From Pseudoalteromonas marina (GTDB lineage Bacteria; Pseudomonadota; Gammaproteobacteria; Enterobacterales; Alteromonadaceae), in assembly GCF_000238335.3 (NCBI RefSeq), contig NZ_AHCB03000005.1, positions 1,612,001-1,676,000 of the forward strand: a DNA stretch of 64,000 bases, read 5' to 3'. Shown piece after piece: positions 9,846 to 19,658 of the stretch (its first letter is position 1; every line of letters begins with the position of its first letter). Under the pieces are notes generated by a model. That model saw only the letters and a list, made by a program, of their open reading frames with translations, did no database searches and was not told the origin of the DNA. The translations under genes were made by a program, and so were the position numbers.

Positions 9846-11177
9846 ATGTCAAAAATCGGTACGTTAAGTTTAACTACTCGCATCATGATTGGTATGGTGC
9901 TTGGTGTTACAGTTGGTTTTATATTTCAAGCAATCTTAGCTGGTCAAGACGATTATCTAATCCCTCTTGGATTATTCTCTTTGCCAATTAAAGCCTTTTT
10001 TGTTGATGGCATTTTTCATGTGGGTGGGCAAATATTTATTGCCAGCCTAAAAATGCTCGTTGTTCCTCTTGTTTTTGTGTCCTTGGTATGTGGTACCTGC
10101 AGCTTAAGCGACCCTAAAAAATTAGGACGATTAGGTGGAAAATCGATTGGCTTGTATTTGATTACAACTGCAATCGCTATAACGGTGGCTATGACACTTG
10201 CCTTATTATTTAACCCAGGTGAAGGCATAGGCTTGCCATCTCAAGCAAGTTACGATGCGAAGGAAGCTCCGACCCTCGCTCGTGTTATTATTGATATGTT
10301 TCCAACCAACCCGTTTGAAGCAATGGCAAAAGGCAATATGTTACAAGTGATTGTATTTGCATTGCTATTTGGTATTGCTATGGCATTAAGTGGCTCAGCA
10401 GGTAAACGTGTTGCAGCCGTTTTTGAAGATTTAAACACCGTTATCTTAAAGTTAGTAACGTTACTAATGAACATTGCCCCTTACGGTGTGTTCTTTTTAA
10501 TGGCCAAACTATTTACTACGATTGAACTTAATTTGATTGTAAGTTTAGCTAAATACTTTGGTGTTGTTGTATTAGCGCTATTGTTTCATGCCTTTGTAAA
10601 CTACACCTTATTATTAAAGCTCTTAACCGGCTTAAACCCTGCCACTTTCTTAGCAAAAATGAAACACACGTGTTTATTTGCCTTTAGCACATCAAGCTCT
10701 AGTGCAACCATGCCAATTACACTTGAAACTGCAACTAAAAAGTTAGGTGCTAGTAATTCTGTCGCATCATTTACTATTCCGCTAGGTGCAACTATTAACA
10801 TGGACGGTACTGCAATCATGCAAGGTGTTGCTACGGTATTTATTGCACAGGTTTTTGCAGTAGATTTAACGGTATCCGATTACTTAATGGTAATATTAAC
10901 AGCTACGCTTGCGTCTGTAGGAACGGCGGGTGTACCAGGCGTTGGTTTAATTATGCTAGCAATGGTGCTTAACCAAGTTGGTTTACCGGTAGAAGGTATC
11001 GCCATAATTATTGGTGTAGACAGACTATTAGATATGACTCGTACTGCTGTAAATGTTACAGGCGACTGTATGGTTACTTGTGCGGTTGCTAAAAGCGAAG
11101 GTGAGTTAGATGAGACTATATTTAACGACCCTAACGCTGCAAAAGATTTAGAAGATTACCATAAGTCAATTGACTAA
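9846..11177 (+). CDS. Dicarboxylate/amino acid:cation symporter (DAACS, GltP/DctA type)
   Basis: A 443-aa inner-membrane secondary transporter of the SLC1/DAACS family, which takes up glutamate, aspartate or C4-dicarboxylates with Na+ or H+. The family hallmarks are all present: the serine-rich re-entrant loop SSSSATMPIT, the NMDGTA motif in TM7, the second re-entrant loop GTAGVPGVG and the substrate-contacting TM8 sequence DRLLDMTRTAVNVTGD. The Asp and Arg of DMTRTAVN point to an acidic substrate; Arg in TM8 is typical of the dicarboxylate/glutamate transporters. Substrate cannot be fixed more closely. Divergent from the Ig-like lipoprotein gene, single-gene unit with its own terminator. Confidence 0.9.
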   Translation: MSKIGTLSLTTRIMIGMVLGVTVGFIFQAILAGQDDYLIPLGLFSLPIKAFFVDGIFHVGGQIFIASLKMLVVPLVFVSLVCGTCSLSDPKKLGRLGGKSIGLYLITTAIAITVAMTLALLFNPGEGIGLPSQASYDAKEAPTLARVIIDMFPTNPFEAMAKGNMLQVIVFALLFGIAMALSGSAGKRVAAVFEDLNTVILKLVTLLMNIAPYGVFFLMAKLFTTIELNLIVSLAKYFGVVVLALLFHAFVNYTLLLKLLTGLNPATFLAKMKHTCLFAFSTSSSSATMPITLETATKKLGASNSVASFTIPLGATINMDGTAIMQGVATVFIAQVFAVDLTVSDYLMVILTATLASVGTAGVPGVGLIMLAMVLNQVGLPVEGIAIIIGVDRLLDMTRTAVNVTGDCMVTCAVAKSEGELDETIFNDPNAAKDLEDYHKSID

Positions 11178-11201
11178 TGGCCATGCAGTTTTAAAGCTAT
11201 A

Positions 11202-11231
11202 AAAAAACCCTGATAGTTATCAGGGTTTTTT
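11202..11231. terminator. Bidirectional terminator
   Basis: AAAAAACCCTGATA / TATCAGGGTTTTTT around a GT loop, between the convergent symporter and sohB genes. Confidence 0.9.
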
Positions 11232-11254
11232 ATGCGTAACACCTTATGCCGTAC

Positions 11255-12271
11255 TTAAGGATTTAGTGATTTAAACTTAGACAGCAAGTTTATGCCTATT
11301 TTATTAACGCCACTACTTAATCCAAGCGCAAATTTATCGCTTAGTCCTTTTTTTACTTTGTATTTTATTTTGTATATTTGACGTTCGCTTTGCTGTTCAA
11401 GTAATGCATCGTCGCTTGTTTTAATTACGTCAACTAATCCTTTTTCTATTGCTTGCGTTGCAAACCAATGTTCACCCGTTGCAACTTGGTCTATATTTAA
11501 ACTTGGGCGCTGTGAACTGACAAACGTTTTAAATAAATCATGAGTTTGTTCAATTTCATCTCTAAATTTTTCACGCGCTTTGTCTGTGTTTTCACCAAAC
11601 AGTGTCAAGGTTCGTTTAAATTCTCCTGCGGTAATTTGTTCAAACTCAACATCATTCTTTTTCAAGATTTTATTAAAATTTGGAATTTGCGCTATCACAC
11701 CAATTGAGCCAACTATTGCGAAAGGCGCTGCCAATATTTCATCAGCTACACAAGCCATCATGTAACCACCACTCGCTGCTACCTTATCGATTGACACACT
11801 CAGTGGTATACCTGCCGATTTAATGCGTTGCAATTGCGATGCAGCAAGCCCATAGCCATGGACTACCCCACCACCACTTTCTAAGCGAATGAGGACTTTA
11901 TCTTTTTTAGGGTCTGCAATTGAAATAATTGCCGTAATTTCTTCTCTTAAACTTTCAACTTCATGTGCATCCATGCTACCAATAAAATCAACAACATAAA
12001 GGCGAGGTTTTGTGCCTTCTTTATCTGACTTTTTGTCGAGCGCTTTTCGCTCTTTATCGTGCGCTTTAAGTTCTTTTTTACTTAATGTGTTTTGTAAAAA
12101 ATCCTCTTTAAGCTCACTCAACTGAGCCGACACATCATCAATTTGTATTTCACCCTTTTTTGCTTTTGGCTTCACAGCAGCGCCAACAAGCATCATTAAA
12201 ATAACCCCTATCGCAATAACAAAGGTAACTGTTTTGGCGAAAAACAAACCGTACTCGTATAAAAATTCCAA
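11255..12271 (-). CDS. sohB: Inner-membrane serine peptidase SohB (S49 family)
   Basis: A 338-aa S49 (SppA-type) signal-peptide-peptidase-like enzyme. A transmembrane segment at about residues 10-32 anchors it, a basic Lys-rich linker follows, and the ClpP-like protease fold covers about 90-310. The nucleophile Ser is S167 in VAASGGYMMA and the candidate general-base Lys is K219 (GEFKRTLT). The start codon is TTG: GGAG lies 7 nt upstream and the N-terminus MEFLYEYGLFFAK matches E. coli SohB from its first residue. Part of the ancestral topA-sohB-yciK neighbourhood, here transcribed alone. Confidence 0.93.
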   Translation of the reverse strand: MEFLYEYGLFFAKTVTFVIAIGVILMMLVGAAVKPKAKKGEIQIDDVSAQLSELKEDFLQNTLSKKELKAHDKERKALDKKSDKEGTKPRLYVVDFIGSMDAHEVESLREEITAIISIADPKKDKVLIRLESGGGVVHGYGLAASQLQRIKSAGIPLSVSIDKVAASGGYMMACVADEILAAPFAIVGSIGVIAQIPNFNKILKKNDVEFEQITAGEFKRTLTLFGENTDKAREKFRDEIEQTHDLFKTFVSSQRPSLNIDQVATGEHWFATQAIEKGLVDVIKTSDDALLEQQSERQIYKIKYKVKKGLSDKFALGLSSGVNKIGINLLSKFKSLNP

Positions 12272-12318
12272 CTGGTTTCTCCGATTTTAAATTTACGCTA
12301 ATTTATCATGCTTTTAAG

Positions 12319-12345
12319 CAAAAAAAAGCCACTTTAAAGTGGCTT
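12319..12345 (-). terminator. Rho-independent terminator
   Basis: AGCCACTTTAAAGTGGCT hairpin followed on the minus strand by a run of T, directly after the lipase gene. It reads for the minus strand only. Confidence 0.85.
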
Positions 12346-12373
12346 TGTACTAGATATATTTTAGAGTGTATAT

Positions 12374-14803
12374 TTAATCAGTAACAACATCACTGTTTGT
12401 TACTAATAACATACGACCGCGCGTTGCTAAATAAACAGCAACTTGCATTTGCATTTCAGCATTTGCAGCAGCACTCCCCTCTACAGTAGAAGACTGAGCA
12501 GCATCTTGAGCAGGTGTTAAAATAGAACCATGATGACCCTTAGAAAATTTAACTAAGTAGCTAGCCGGTGCTTCTGTCATTGCTTGCGTTGTACTTACCG
12601 TTTCTAATCCCATAAAGTTTGCCAGTGGAATTGTACCAGAAATAGGATTGTTAGCTGCCATTGGTGGAATAACTTGATCTGGCTTGTTTTCACCGCCGTC
12701 GCCCACTACAACATTCGTATAAACAGGTGTACCTAACGCTTGTACCGCTGCTGCGTAATTAGTTGGATCGCCACTGTCTAATGCTGTTTGAGAAGCAAAC
12801 GCAAACTGCGTAAACACGCCTTGGATATTAGTAAGCTTAGCTGTTTCGCCTGCCGTTGTTATAGAAGTAATATACTCGTTATAACCACACGTTAAATATG
12901 CTTCCATATCTGGCAACTCAGCACCACAGTTAGAAACAGCATCACCTTGCAAGAAGGCATTAAATTCATCAGCTTCAGTCGTACCAGCTTGAGAAAGTAC
13001 AGAGCCTTGAATAAACGGACCAAATGCTGCTGATTCTAGTAAGAAGCTAGCTATACCACCGCCGCCACTTGCCAGAGCCACTGTATTTACATTAAATAAT
13101 GGGTCAACAGTAGGCGCTAATGGATTATTAGCCTGTGCAATAAATGCAGGAGCAACAATAGAACCCAATGAATGCCCTATGTATGTTACATCTTGGCTGT
13201 TAATAGTTGCATCTTGTAAAAAGTTTAAGCCTAAACGTAAACCTAATAAATCAGCTGCTGATTGGCGTAAGCTATCACGAGCAACTAATAAAGAGCTTAA
13301 ATTCATGTAGCTAAGTACTGAACCGGTCGTTGCATTAAAATCATCGTTGCCGTCACCGTCTACATCAACACCACGTTCACCATGGCGAGGGTGGTCTATT
13401 GCAACCGTTGCAAAACCTTGAATTGAAAGTTGAGCCGTTAGTGCAAGCATACTCTCTTTATTAGTTGTAATACCGTGCTGCATCATAACAACAGGCCAAC
13501 CGCCTTCAGGCATCTCAATTGCTGGCAACTGTAACTGTGCACGTACACCGTTGATGATTGGTAAAATTGGTTTTGTCACCTGTACTGGTACGTTAGCCAT
13601 ACTTTGTACTTTAGGGATTGAGTTATATTTTGTTAAATGACGTGTGCTATCGATACCTAGGTCACGTAACTGTCCACCACTAAGCGCTGAACATAACCCA
13701 TCATTTTCACTAATAGGATCAGTTGGGAATGCATCACCTGCAACCGCTTTGTAACCTTGAAGTGCTACAGCGTTATCACACATACCTTGCCAGTATGTAT
13801 CGTTTAAATCGCTAATATCTGTGCCAGTTGGCGTACCAAGATACATAGGTAACATAATGCTACCTTTTTGATATTGAACGCCTGAAAACGCAGCAGATAC
13901 TGTTACACCCTGAGATGCAAACACTTGTTGCACATTGACCATAGGTTGTTCAGGTACTTGCAATGCTGGTGTAGGCAAAGCATCGTTTTGTAAACTTGCA
14001 GCCAGTAAGTTTTTAATTGTGCCAAGTACTGGACCCGCTGACTGAATCGTCATCGCGCCAGAAAAAATAATATCTTCCTTTGAAATATCCCCAGAGCTCA
14101 CAACTACGTTCTCGTAACTATTAACTGCACCTTGTAATGCAAGTTGAGAATCAGTAATTAATGGCGCTTCTTGCTTAACTAAGCCATAAGTAGATGACGG
14201 CGCAATAGAACGCCCCATAGAATCTTTAAGGCCTGTGGTTAATACATTGATGTACGAACTACCTGCTTTAAAAGGCTTAAGAGGGATAATAGCGACAGCA
14301 TTTCCTGAAGCTTGAGTAACAAAATCAACACCGAATGTTAATTCGCCAACAAGCTTACAAGCTGCACCAGCTGGAGCAACAGAACATTCTGCATCTGTCA
14401 GGCTTGCGCCCATTATTACTTCAAAAATTCTTACGCTACCAGGTGTTCCAGCTGACGCTTCGTCAAGTGAAACATTTGGTGGAAATGTCAAATCAACTTT
14501 ATAAGGAACTTGAGACGACCAGCCGTCCAGTGCGCCTAATGCTAACTGAGGATCAGCATATGCAGCACGTGGGATAGATACATTGTCGTCATCTAATTCA
14601 CCTGGGATATTTAAAGTACCATCTTGGGTACCGCTCATTAACAAATCATTGGGAACAGAAATTACACCGTTAGCTGGATCAAAGCTAACCGTGGCCATAG
14701 GTACAACTGTAGCGGTTTCATTCTTAACATCTTCTAACGTTTCTCCGCCGCCACAACCTGCTAAAGCAGCAGTGACCGAGAGTGAAAGTAGCATTTTCTT
14801 CAT
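12374..14803 (-). CDS. VolA-like outer-membrane lipase/lysophospholipase lipoprotein
   Basis: An 809-aa lipoprotein (MKKMLL signal, lipobox LAGC, then GGGE) with the 'bacterial virulence factor lipase N-terminal' domain covering the first roughly 300 residues. A C-terminal alpha/beta hydrolase domain carries the nucleophile elbow GHSLGS, a HGITTNKE oxyanion-like loop and DHPRHGERG. This layout matches the VolA family of Vibrio, a surface-exposed lysophospholipase that frees fatty acids for FadL uptake. The ATG at 14803 is preferred over that at 14821: GGAG lies 8 nt before it, and the lipoprotein signal starts there. DGDGNDD near the hydrolase core may bind calcium. No fadL neighbour is seen, unlike the Vibrio volA locus, so the physiological substrate is inferred. 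Confidence 0.85.
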   Translation of the reverse strand: MKKMLLSLSVTAALAGCGGGETLEDVKNETATVVPMATVSFDPANGVISVPNDLLMSGTQDGTLNIPGELDDDNVSIPRAAYADPQLALGALDGWSSQVPYKVDLTFPPNVSLDEASAGTPGSVRIFEVIMGASLTDAECSVAPAGAACKLVGELTFGVDFVTQASGNAVAIIPLKPFKAGSSYINVLTTGLKDSMGRSIAPSSTYGLVKQEAPLITDSQLALQGAVNSYENVVVSSGDISKEDIIFSGAMTIQSAGPVLGTIKNLLAASLQNDALPTPALQVPEQPMVNVQQVFASQGVTVSAAFSGVQYQKGSIMLPMYLGTPTGTDISDLNDTYWQGMCDNAVALQGYKAVAGDAFPTDPISENDGLCSALSGGQLRDLGIDSTRHLTKYNSIPKVQSMANVPVQVTKPILPIINGVRAQLQLPAIEMPEGGWPVVMMQHGITTNKESMLALTAQLSIQGFATVAIDHPRHGERGVDVDGDGNDDFNATTGSVLSYMNLSSLLVARDSLRQSAADLLGLRLGLNFLQDATINSQDVTYIGHSLGSIVAPAFIAQANNPLAPTVDPLFNVNTVALASGGGGIASFLLESAAFGPFIQGSVLSQAGTTEADEFNAFLQGDAVSNCGAELPDMEAYLTCGYNEYITSITTAGETAKLTNIQGVFTQFAFASQTALDSGDPTNYAAAVQALGTPVYTNVVVGDGGENKPDQVIPPMAANNPISGTIPLANFMGLETVSTTQAMTEAPASYLVKFSKGHHGSILTPAQDAAQSSTVEGSAAANAEMQMQVAVYLATRGRMLLVTNSDVVTD

Positions 14804-15009
14804 ATTGGTGACTCCGAACATATTTTATTTTTATAGTGTGTTTAATCAGTGTATCAAGTTAAAACAATGTAATCAGATTATTAATGAGACATTAGACCAG
14901 TTAAACTTAACGTAAAGTTTCTTTTTTCGCCACCTAATTTTTCAATAAATTCGATTACTTGTCGAATTGCTATGTTAAAATCAGAAAAAATCTATCAATT
15001 GGTACTTTT

Positions 15010-15756
15010 ATGCACACTTATCAAGCAGCTGAAAATGCATTAAACGATAAAGTTATTTTAATCACTGGCGCAGGCGATGGTATTGGCCGGGTAGCAGCCA
15101 TTACTTATGCAGAGCATGGTGCGACTGTCATTTTATTGGGTAAAACAACAAATAAACTTGAATGCGTATACGATGAAATTGTGAATGCAGGTTACCCAAA
15201 ACCTGCGATTGTGCCAATGGATTTAAAAGGCGCAACAAAACAAAATTATCGTGATCTTGCTGCAACTATTGAGAATCAGTTTGGTCGTTTAGACGGGCTT
15301 TTAAATAATGCTGGCATATTAGGCTCTCTAGGGCCACTAGAACATTTTTGTTCATCTACGTTTGAGAACATCATGAAAGTTAACGTGACAGCTCAAGCAA
15401 TGATCACCAAAGCATTATTCCCCGTGATGCGTAAATCAGACAATGCTTCTATTGTTTTCACTTCATCTGGTGTTGGTCGCAAAGGCCGTGAGTTTTGGGG
15501 ACCCTATGCCATCTCTAAGTTTGCAGTTGAAGGTATGATGCAAACGTGGGCTTGTGAAGTAGGTAAAACCAACATTCGCGTAAACTGTATTAATCCAGGT
15601 GCTACACGCACATCTATGCGCGCATCGGCATACCCTGGTGAAGATAGGGATAAGTTGGCAACACCTGAAAGCATTATGCCGACCTATTTATATTTAATGA
15701 GTGATGATTCAATTGCAGTCAATGGCGAGTCATTAGACGCACAAATAAAAAAGTAA
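15010..15756 (+). CDS. yciK: YciK family short-chain oxidoreductase
   Basis: A 248-aa short-chain dehydrogenase/reductase. The Rossmann nucleotide-binding motif is TGAGDGIGR (about residues 18-26), NNAG follows at mid-protein, and the catalytic Ser-Tyr-Lys triad is in FTSSGVG and YAISK. The late phrases VNCINPGATRTSMRASAYP and IMPTYLYLMSDDS are near-identical to E. coli YciK, whose substrate is unknown. I start it at the ATG at 15010, because that gives MHTYQAAENAL, matching the E. coli N-terminus (MHYQP...); an upstream in-frame ATG at 14959 would add 17 residues not found in the family. Divergent from the lipase gene. Confidence 0.92.
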   Translation: MHTYQAAENALNDKVILITGAGDGIGRVAAITYAEHGATVILLGKTTNKLECVYDEIVNAGYPKPAIVPMDLKGATKQNYRDLAATIENQFGRLDGLLNNAGILGSLGPLEHFCSSTFENIMKVNVTAQAMITKALFPVMRKSDNASIVFTSSGVGRKGREFWGPYAISKFAVEGMMQTWACEVGKTNIRVNCINPGATRTSMRASAYPGEDRDKLATPESIMPTYLYLMSDDSIAVNGESLDAQIKK

Positions 15757-15782
15757 CAGCTGTTTACTTTTATTAACCTCAA

Positions 15783-15811
15783 TAAAAAAGCCGCAAATAA
15801 TGCGGCTTTTA
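15783..15811. terminator. Bidirectional terminator
   Basis: AAAAGCCGCA / TGCGGCTTTT around AATAA, between convergent yciK and rluB. Confidence 0.88.
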
Positions 15812-15828
15812 TACAAAACGTCAAAATA

Positions 15829-16698
15829 TCACTTACGCTTAGTCGACTTAACACGTTGGTTGTGCTTTTTAACCGCTTTACGAATTTGATTAATTTTAGC
15901 GCGTTTATCTTTGCGTTTTTCAGGCATAACTGAAAGTTTAGTTTGCGTTTCACGACCTAACTTAACCGTTTTACGCAAGTAGTTAACGGTTTCTAAGTCG
16001 TATTCAACCCAACCACCTTGTGGCACACGCTTATCTAGCTCTAGCTTACCGTAACGAATACGGATAAGACGCGACACTTCAACGTCTTGAGATTGCCATA
16101 AACGACGAACTTCGCGGTTGCGCCCTTCGTTTAACGTCACATTAAACCAGCGGTTAATCCCTTCACCACCTAGCGGTTTTATATTTGTGAATTTTGCTGG
16201 ACCATCTTCAAGCTCAACACCACGCATCAGGTTTTTAAGTGTCTCGTTTGTTACTTCACCAAACACACGCGAAGAATATTCACGCTCTACTTCATAACTT
16301 GGGTGCATTAAACGATTGGCTAATTCACCATCGTTGGTAAACAACATTAAGCCTGACGTATTCACATCCAGTCGGCCTACAGCTATCCAACGATCGCCAT
16401 CAATACGAGGAAGTCTGTCAAATACAGTACGACGACCTTCAGGGTCTTTACGTGTACTCAACTCTCCCTCGGGTTTGTTGTACATAATTACACGGCAAAT
16501 TCTGTCAGCTTTTTCTTCAATTTTTACGGTATGACCGTCAACACGAATTAAATCGGTTTCTTCAACGCGGTCACCGAGTTTAGCTACTTTGCCATTAACA
16601 CTAACACGGTTAGCGTCAATGTATTTTTCCATTTCACGACGCGAGCCTACACCAGCTCTGGCTAGGACTTTTTGTAACTTTTCACCTTGTATATTCAT
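15829..16698 (-). CDS. rluB: 23S rRNA pseudouridine(2605) synthase RluB
   Basis: A 289-aa RsuA-family pseudouridine synthase acting on U2605 of 23S rRNA in E. coli. An S4 RNA-binding domain (about residues 1-60, [16 protein letters not shown]) precedes the catalytic domain. The catalytic Asp is D111 in [10 protein letters not shown], and [11 protein letters not shown] is the family motif III. The basic C-terminal tail ([18 protein letters not shown]) is typical of RluB. It is translationally coupled to scpB through a 4-nt ATGA overlap at 16695-16698, an order seen in many gammaproteobacteria. Confidence 0.97.
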   Translation of the reverse strand: MNIQGEKLQKVLARAGVGSRREMEKYIDANRVSVNGKVAKLGDRVEETDLIRVDGHTVKIEEKADRICRVIMYNKPEGELSTRKDPEGRRTVFDRLPRIDGDRWIAVGRLDVNTSGLMLFTNDGELANRLMHPSYEVEREYSSRVFGEVTNETLKNLMRGVELEDGPAKFTNIKPLGGEGINRWFNVTLNEGRNREVRRLWQSQDVEVSRLIRIRYGKLELDKRVPQGGWVEYDLETVNYLRKTVKLGRETQTKLSVMPEKRKDKRAKINQIRKAVKKHNQRVKSTKRK

Positions 16699-17285
16699 TC
16701 GGATGGTTCTCTCACAGAAGGATCACTTAATAACTGGTTTATTTTACTTTCTTGTTGCGCAGGTAACGCAGGTAAGTTTTCTAAACCCGTTAATGAAAAA
16801 TAATCTAAAAATTGTTTAGTAGTGGCGTATAAAGCGGGCTTACCCGGTACTTCTTTGTGCCCTACCACTTTCACCCACTCTCTTTCGAGTAAGGTTTTAA
16901 TTATATTCGAACCCGTTGTTACACCTCTTACTTGCTCTATTTCACCACGCGTAATGGGTTGACGATAAGCAATAAGTGATAATGTTTCCAATAAAGCACG
17001 TGAGTATTTAGGAGCTCGTTCTTGCCATAGGTTACTCAACCAAGGGCTCAAACTACTACACGCCTGAAATCGATAACCACTACCAACTTCAACAAGGCGA
17101 ATACCACGGGTTTGAAAGTGTGTTTGTATTGTTTCTATAGCATCGTTTATACGTGACATAGAAATTGCAATATCCACTAAAACAGTGTCTTTAATATGGC
17201 GTTTACTTATGGGTTTGTCTGCAACAAAAATCGCAGCCTCAATGATTTCAACCAACTGCTCATCACTAATTCGCCGCCCAGCCAT
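16695..17285 (-). CDS. scpB: Segregation and condensation protein B
   Basis: A 196-aa winged-helix kleisin-associated protein. With ScpA it loads on SMC/condensin and helps chromosome segregation. The tandem winged-helix fold is suggested by [21 protein letters not shown] at the N-terminus and [23 protein letters not shown] at the centre, the latter being the most conserved ScpB segment. The start is placed at the ATG at 17285 (AAGAG 5-6 nt upstream); an in-frame ATG at 17318 would add 11 hydrophobic residues that the family lacks. Its usual partner scpA is not adjacent but lies at 52.9 kb, about 35.6 kb away on the same strand. Confidence 0.93.
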   Translation of the reverse strand: MAGRRISDEQLVEIIEAAIFVADKPISKRHIKDTVLVDIAISMSRINDAIETIQTHFQTRGIRLVEVGSGYRFQACSSLSPWLSNLWQERAPKYSRALLETLSLIAYRQPITRGEIEQVRGVTTGSNIIKTLLEREWVKVVGHKEVPGKPALYATTKQFLDYFSLTGLENLPALPAQQESKINQLLSDPSVREPSE

Positions 17286-17383
17286 ATACACTCTTAATAA
17301 ATAAAAATACACAGCCATCTATTATGACAGAACAACCACTAACTAGGAAAATATATCTGGCAATTATCTAAAATTAGCCATAA

Positions 17384-17410
17384 AAAAAGCCAGTTAAAAT
17401 AACTGGCTTT
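17384..17410 (-). terminator. Rho-independent terminator
   Basis: AAAGCCAGTT / AACTGGCTTT stem with AAAAT loop; the T-run lies on the minus strand, after the EF-hand lipoprotein gene. Confidence 0.85.
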
Positions 17411-17433
17411 GATTTTTATGTTCTGAATTTTAA

Positions 17434-17955
17434 TTAGCTGTGTTTAATTGACTCTAACGCTTCGTCTTCAGCTACAGATTTACCATATTTATTTATGTAG
17501 CCCATAAACTCATTTTTACTAATTCGCTTGTCTTCGTTTTTGTCCATATAACCAAAGTGATTTGAAATATCGTCGTCATTGCCTTCAACAACTGATATGT
17601 AACCATTACTATCGTTATCTAAACTGGCAAAACTACTTTCAATTTTGTCAAATTTTGCAATTTCAGCTTTAAAGGCTGATTCACTTACATCACTATCGGT
17701 TGCAACCTTGCCAGTGTTTAACTGCATGTAAGCATTAAATTCTTTACGACTAATTTCTTCATCCATATTGGTGTCGATATTTGAAAAGTGACCCCAAATA
17801 TTATCGTCGTCAGCTTCAACTTTTGAAATAAAACCATCACTGTCGTTGTCTAGGCTTGCAAAGTTGCTGTCTATTTTATCAAGACCTTGATTAGATGCGC
17901 AGGCTGCTAAACTTAATGTTGCTAGAATAGTTGTTGCTAATGTTAACTTTTTCAT
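17434..17955 (-). CDS. EF-hand calcium-binding lipoprotein
   Basis: A 173-aa lipoprotein with signal peptide and lipobox LAAC (lipidated Cys19). Four EF-hand loops start at about residues 36 (DNDSDGFISKVE), 61 (DTNMDEEISRKE), 113 (DNDSNGYISVVE) and 138 (DKNEDKRISKNE). Loops 1 and 3 are canonical, loops 2 and 4 less so. The two halves (about 27-80 and 104-155) resemble each other closely, so the protein arose by duplication of a two-hand unit. The lack of Asp at +2 and the following K argues for retention in the outer membrane. Function probably calcium buffering or sensing at the envelope; no partner gene is evident. Single gene with its own terminator. Confidence 0.85.
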   Translation of the reverse strand: MKKLTLATTILATLSLAACASNQGLDKIDSNFASLDNDSDGFISKVEADDDNIWGHFSNIDTNMDEEISRKEFNAYMQLNTGKVATDSDVSESAFKAEIAKFDKIESSFASLDNDSNGYISVVEGNDDDISNHFGYMDKNEDKRISKNEFMGYINKYGKSVAEDEALESIKHS

Positions 17956-18129
17956 AAGACGTGTCCTTCGTTGTTAATAAATGTCACAACAACTAATACA
18001 AGTCTGGTGCCAAAATAAAATAAATATAAATTTCAGTGTCTTACATAAATCCTGTTTATTATTTATTCTATTTTCAATACGTTAGCCTTGAAACCTTTTC
18101 AACCAACCTTGTAAATTTTGCAAAAAAAA

Positions 18130-18152
18130 AGCCCAGCTGTAAAAGCTGGGCT
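18130..18152 (-). terminator. Rho-independent terminator
   Basis: AGCCCAGCT / AGCTGGGCT stem with a 5-nt loop, followed by a long T-run when read on the minus strand, after the DUF3718 gene. Confidence 0.9.
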
Positions 18153-18174
18153 CTCATTAATTTTGTCGTGCTAA

Positions 18175-18606
18175 TTAAATTGCAGCGTTTTGATAACGCT
18201 TAACAAAGTCAGTAACTTTCTGACCGTTACATTTAAGCGAATTTAAGTTACCTATTTTTTGGCGTACTGGCGCTAAACCTTGCTTTAATGCAGTCATACA
18301 TAATTGAGTTTCTTGTTGAGCGTCTTTAGCAAACACTTCTACTTTGTTTTCAATTATGTTGTTTGTTGAATCTTTCTTTGCAATATCACGAATATCTTGG
18401 CCGTTACACATGATGCTTTGTGAGAAGCGTGATAAGTATACATTGTGCTTAGCTGCTAATTTACGTGCTGCAGAAAAACCTTCGTTTGCGCTTAATACAC
18501 ACAGCTTAGACTCAATAGAGCTGTCTTGGCTGAAGTAAGTGTTACTTTGAGCTGAAACAGAAGAAGATGCTAATAATGTTGCCGCTAAAAATAATTGTGC
18601 TTTCAT
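18175..18606 (-). CDS. Secreted DUF3718-type protein, two cysteine-bearing repeats
   Basis: A 143-aa periplasmic protein with an N-terminal signal peptide (cleavage after SVSAQ, about residue 20). The mature part consists of two diverged copies of one unit: each has an LC(x) motif near its start (SKLCVLSA, TQLCMTAL) and a CNGQ motif near its end (IMCNGQDI, LKCNGQKV), about 35-40 residues apart. That spacing suits one disulfide per repeat. This pattern matches what I recall of DUF3718, an Alteromonadales/Vibrio family of unknown function. Stands alone. Confidence 0.65.
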   Translation of the reverse strand: MKAQLFLAATLLASSSVSAQSNTYFSQDSSIESKLCVLSANEGFSAARKLAAKHNVYLSRFSQSIMCNGQDIRDIAKKDSTNNIIENKVEVFAKDAQQETQLCMTALKQGLAPVRQKIGNLNSLKCNGQKVTDFVKRYQNAAI

Positions 18607-18846
18607 GAGAGATCCTATGTGAACGAGTTTGCCAATGAATTTGCGCGCATTATATAGCCAATTTATTGCAGATCAATTGAATTTTTTATTTATTTTATAA
18701 ATTAATACAACATTAACAATGTTTAAACTTTCACCACCATTTGATCAACATTTGCGCAGCTATTTTGTCATTTCAGACATGTTATGTAAGCTAAATTACT
18801 GATACAATTTGCTATCAAAATGAGAACAAATTTAAAGGTAAATCGA

Positions 18847-19653
18847 ATGAAAGTGATTTCTTTCAATATCAATGGTCTGCGTGCTCGTCTTCACCAATTA
18901 CAAGCTGTTATTGATAAACATCAACCAGACGTAATTGGCTTGCAAGAGATTAAAGTTCATGATGAAGCGTTTCCATTAGACGATGTTCAAAAAATGGGGT
19001 ACCACGTCTACTTTCACGGTCAAAAAGCACATTACGGCGTAGCTATGTTATGCAAAAAAGAGCCAAAATCGGTCTTAAAAGGGTTTGCTACCGACACAGA
19101 AGAGTCGCAAAAGCGCATGATCAGCGTCACTATTGAACAAGATAATGGTCGCGACATTACCGTTATGAATGGTTATTTCCCGCAAGGCGATAACATCAAT
19201 CACGAAACTAAATTCCCCTATAAACGTCAATTTTATAAAGATTTGATGACACATCTAGATACAAACCTCACTCCCGATCAGGATGTAGTTGTTATGGGCG
19301 ACATAAATATATCACCTACAGATTTAGACATAGGTATTGGTGAGGTCAACGCTAAACGCTGGCTAAAAACAGGTAAGTGCTCTTTCCAACCAGAGGAACG
19401 TCAATGGCTATCAACACTTTTAGATTGGGGATTTAAAGATACCTTCAGAGAACTCTATCCTGATGTTAACGATCAATACTCATGGTTTGATTACCGCTCT
19501 AAAGGCTTTTTAGATAATCGCGGCCTGCGAATTGATGTTGTGCTTGCAACTCAATCACTTGCTGAGCGTTGTATTGAGTCAGGAATTGACTATGAGCTAC
19601 GTGCAATTGAAAAACCATCAGATCATGCGCCAATTTGGTCAACGTTTAAATAG
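18847..19653 (+). CDS. xthA: Exodeoxyribonuclease III
   Basis: A 268-aa AP endonuclease/3'-5' exonuclease of base-excision repair, same length as the E. coli enzyme. The conserved active-site residues are visible: the metal-binding Glu34 in GLQEIKVHD, Asp and Asn in [10 protein letters not shown] (about 151 and 153), Asp229 in RIDVVLA, and the Asp-His pair in PSDHAP. The start is the ATG at 18847 (AAAGG 8 nt upstream), giving [15 protein letters not shown]; an in-frame ATG at 18820 lies outside the family alignment. The next gene begins 5 nt downstream. Confidence 0.98.
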   Translation: MKVISFNINGLRARLHQLQAVIDKHQPDVIGLQEIKVHDEAFPLDDVQKMGYHVYFHGQKAHYGVAMLCKKEPKSVLKGFATDTEESQKRMISVTIEQDNGRDITVMNGYFPQGDNINHETKFPYKRQFYKDLMTHLDTNLTPDQDVVVMGDINISPTDLDIGIGEVNAKRWLKTGKCSFQPEERQWLSTLLDWGFKDTFRELYPDVNDQYSWFDYRSKGFLDNRGLRIDVVLATQSLAERCIESGIDYELRAIEKPSDHAPIWSTFK

Positions 19654-19658
19654 CTATA

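Noticed and set aside
12374..14821. Longer lipase start at 14821 (MFGVTN...)
   Set aside because: GGAG fits the ATG at 14803 and the lipoprotein signal begins there.
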